Assembly (NCBI GenBank): GCA_024691265.1
Contig: JAILNT010000334.1
Location: 1-6,965, forward strand
DNA length: 6,965 nucleotides
DNA from: Treponema sp.
GTDB lineage: Bacteria; Spirochaetota; Spirochaetia; Treponematales; Treponemataceae
Reading direction: 5' to 3'
Part shown: in pieces, positions 6,213-6,965 of the stretch
How positions within the stretch are numbered: the stretch's first letter is position 1
Layout: the number at the start of each line of letters is the position of its first letter
Translations under genes and position numbers: made by a program
Notes under the pieces: generated by a model
What the model was told of the DNA's origin: nothing
The model's database searches: none
The model's input: the letters and a program-made list of their open reading frames with translations, nothing else

Positions 6213-6965
6213 ATGGATATTGATAGTCTTGCTTTTGAAAGGTTTTCTATTAATAAGATTAAGAGTCTACAAAGGCTTGTTATAGAAAATATTCTTGCTT
6301 CTGAAAGAGAAGATGGGAAAAGAAAGCAGATTATTTTATTTCCTACAGGAGGAGGTAAATCTTTATGTTTTTTACTTCCCGCTCTTTTTCTAAAAGGTCT
6401 TACAATCGTTATATACCCTCTTTTATCTTTAATGGCAGACCAGAAAAGAAGAATGGACGATGCTGGAATTAGTTCTTGTGTTATAAACGGGAAAACTAGT
6501 AATGAAGAAATCGACTCTTACTTTTCTGCTATCAAGGCTGGAAAAATAAAAATTGCTATAGTAAATCCTGAAATTATTATAAAAAGGAATCTTATTCCCC
6601 GATTCAAAGAGTGTAATATTTCCCATATTGCTATAGATGAAGCCCATTGTGTTACAAGCTGGGGAAATAGTTTTAGGCCGGCTTATCTAAAATTAAGTCA
6701 TTTTGTTAAAGAATTAAATGCAAACTGTGTATCAGCTTTTACAGCAACCGCCCCGGACTATATCTTACAGGATATAAAGTCTCTTCTTTTTGATAATGAA
6801 GCATTTATCATAAAAGGAGATGGCGACAGGGAAAACCTTTTTTATAGTGTAATAAAAACAAGCTCAAAGAAAGATTTTCTTCTTGACCTCTGTAAAACAG
6901 AAGCAAAACCTCTTATTGTTTTTTGTAATACAAGAAATAATGCAGAAGATACAGCAAAAGAAATA
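6213..6965 (+). CDS. RecQ-family ATP-dependent DNA helicase, 5' part only
   Basis: The frame is open for 251 codons from the ATG to the window end, so the C-terminal half (rest of helicase domain 2, any zinc-binding or HRDC domain) is not visible. Superfamily 2 helicase motifs appear in order: motif 0 F-x8-Q (F11, Q20), Walker A PTGGGKSLCFLLPAL, motif Ia YPLLSLMADQ, motif II IDEAHCVTSWG followed by FRP, motif III FTATA, DRENLFYSV (the RecQ RPNLxYxV position) and motif IV LIVFCNTR. DEAH with the aromatic-rich loop after it is diagnostic of RecQ, which unwinds forked or recombining DNA 3' to 5'. A short basic insert (SEREDGKRKQ) separates motif 0 from Walker A. The start is supported by AGGA (6203-6206) six bases upstream. 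Whether this is the housekeeping RecQ or a paralogue cannot be decided from the fragment, so no symbol is given. Confidence 0.9.
   Translation, partial: MDIDSLAFERFSINKIKSLQRLVIENILASEREDGKRKQIILFPTGGGKSLCFLLPALFLKGLTIVIYPLLSLMADQKRRMDDAGISSCVINGKTSNEEIDSYFSAIKAGKIKIAIVNPEIIIKRNLIPRFKECNISHIAIDEAHCVTSWGNSFRPAYLKLSHFVKELNANCVSAFTATAPDYILQDIKSLLFDNEAFIIKGDGDRENLFYSVIKTSSKKDFLLDLCKTEAKPLIVFCNTRNNAEDTAKEI

Noticed and set aside
6429..6647. Open frame of 72 codons on the - strand inside the recQ-like gene
   Set aside because: It is opposite conserved helicase motifs Ia to II, so it is a shadow.

Overview
The window is AT-rich and most likely comes from a spirochaete of the genus Treponema or a close relative. 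This rests on an ABC polyamine-uptake operon whose binding protein is a lipoprotein with a relaxed lipobox, an OmpA-domain protein with a treponeme-like GYTALAG peptidoglycan motif, and the general protein style. No rRNA or other phylogenetic marker is present, so the genus is an inference.

Positions 1-2527 hold the distal part of a spermidine/putrescine ABC transporter operon: the 3' part of potB, potC (overlapping potB by 4 bases) and potD, all on the + strand. The first ~48 bases are about 66% GC against under 30% in the next 60, and they replace the expected PotB sequence, so they look like a foreign or chimeric end. Five bases after potD starts a 558-residue PAS-like/GGDEF/EAL protein (2533-4209). 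Its GGDEF site is degenerate (GDDEF) and its EAL site looks intact, suggesting a c-di-GMP phosphodiesterase tied to polyamine uptake.

A convergent - strand gene (4206-4649) encodes a small membrane-anchored protein of the family related to archaeal Holliday junction resolvases. Its stop codon shares the palindrome TTAA with the stop of the GGDEF/EAL gene. Divergent from it is a secreted protein with a C-terminal OmpA domain (4687-5913). Its promoter appears to place the transcription start at the ATG itself, giving a leaderless mRNA. Within this gene the third-codon-position composition switches sharply at the domain border.

The 299-base gap 5914-6212 is filled by two nearly identical 99-bp hairpin-forming repeats 136 bp apart. 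The first is nested in a larger inverted repeat that includes the ompA stop codon. The second runs up to the likely promoter and ribosome binding site of a RecQ-family DNA helicase (6213 to the window end, cut off).

The most notable points are the tandem hairpin repeats, the codon-usage break inside the OmpA gene, the coupling of a c-di-GMP enzyme to a polyamine operon, and the anomalous first 48 bases. I found no CRISPR array, tRNA, rRNA or intact insertion sequence.
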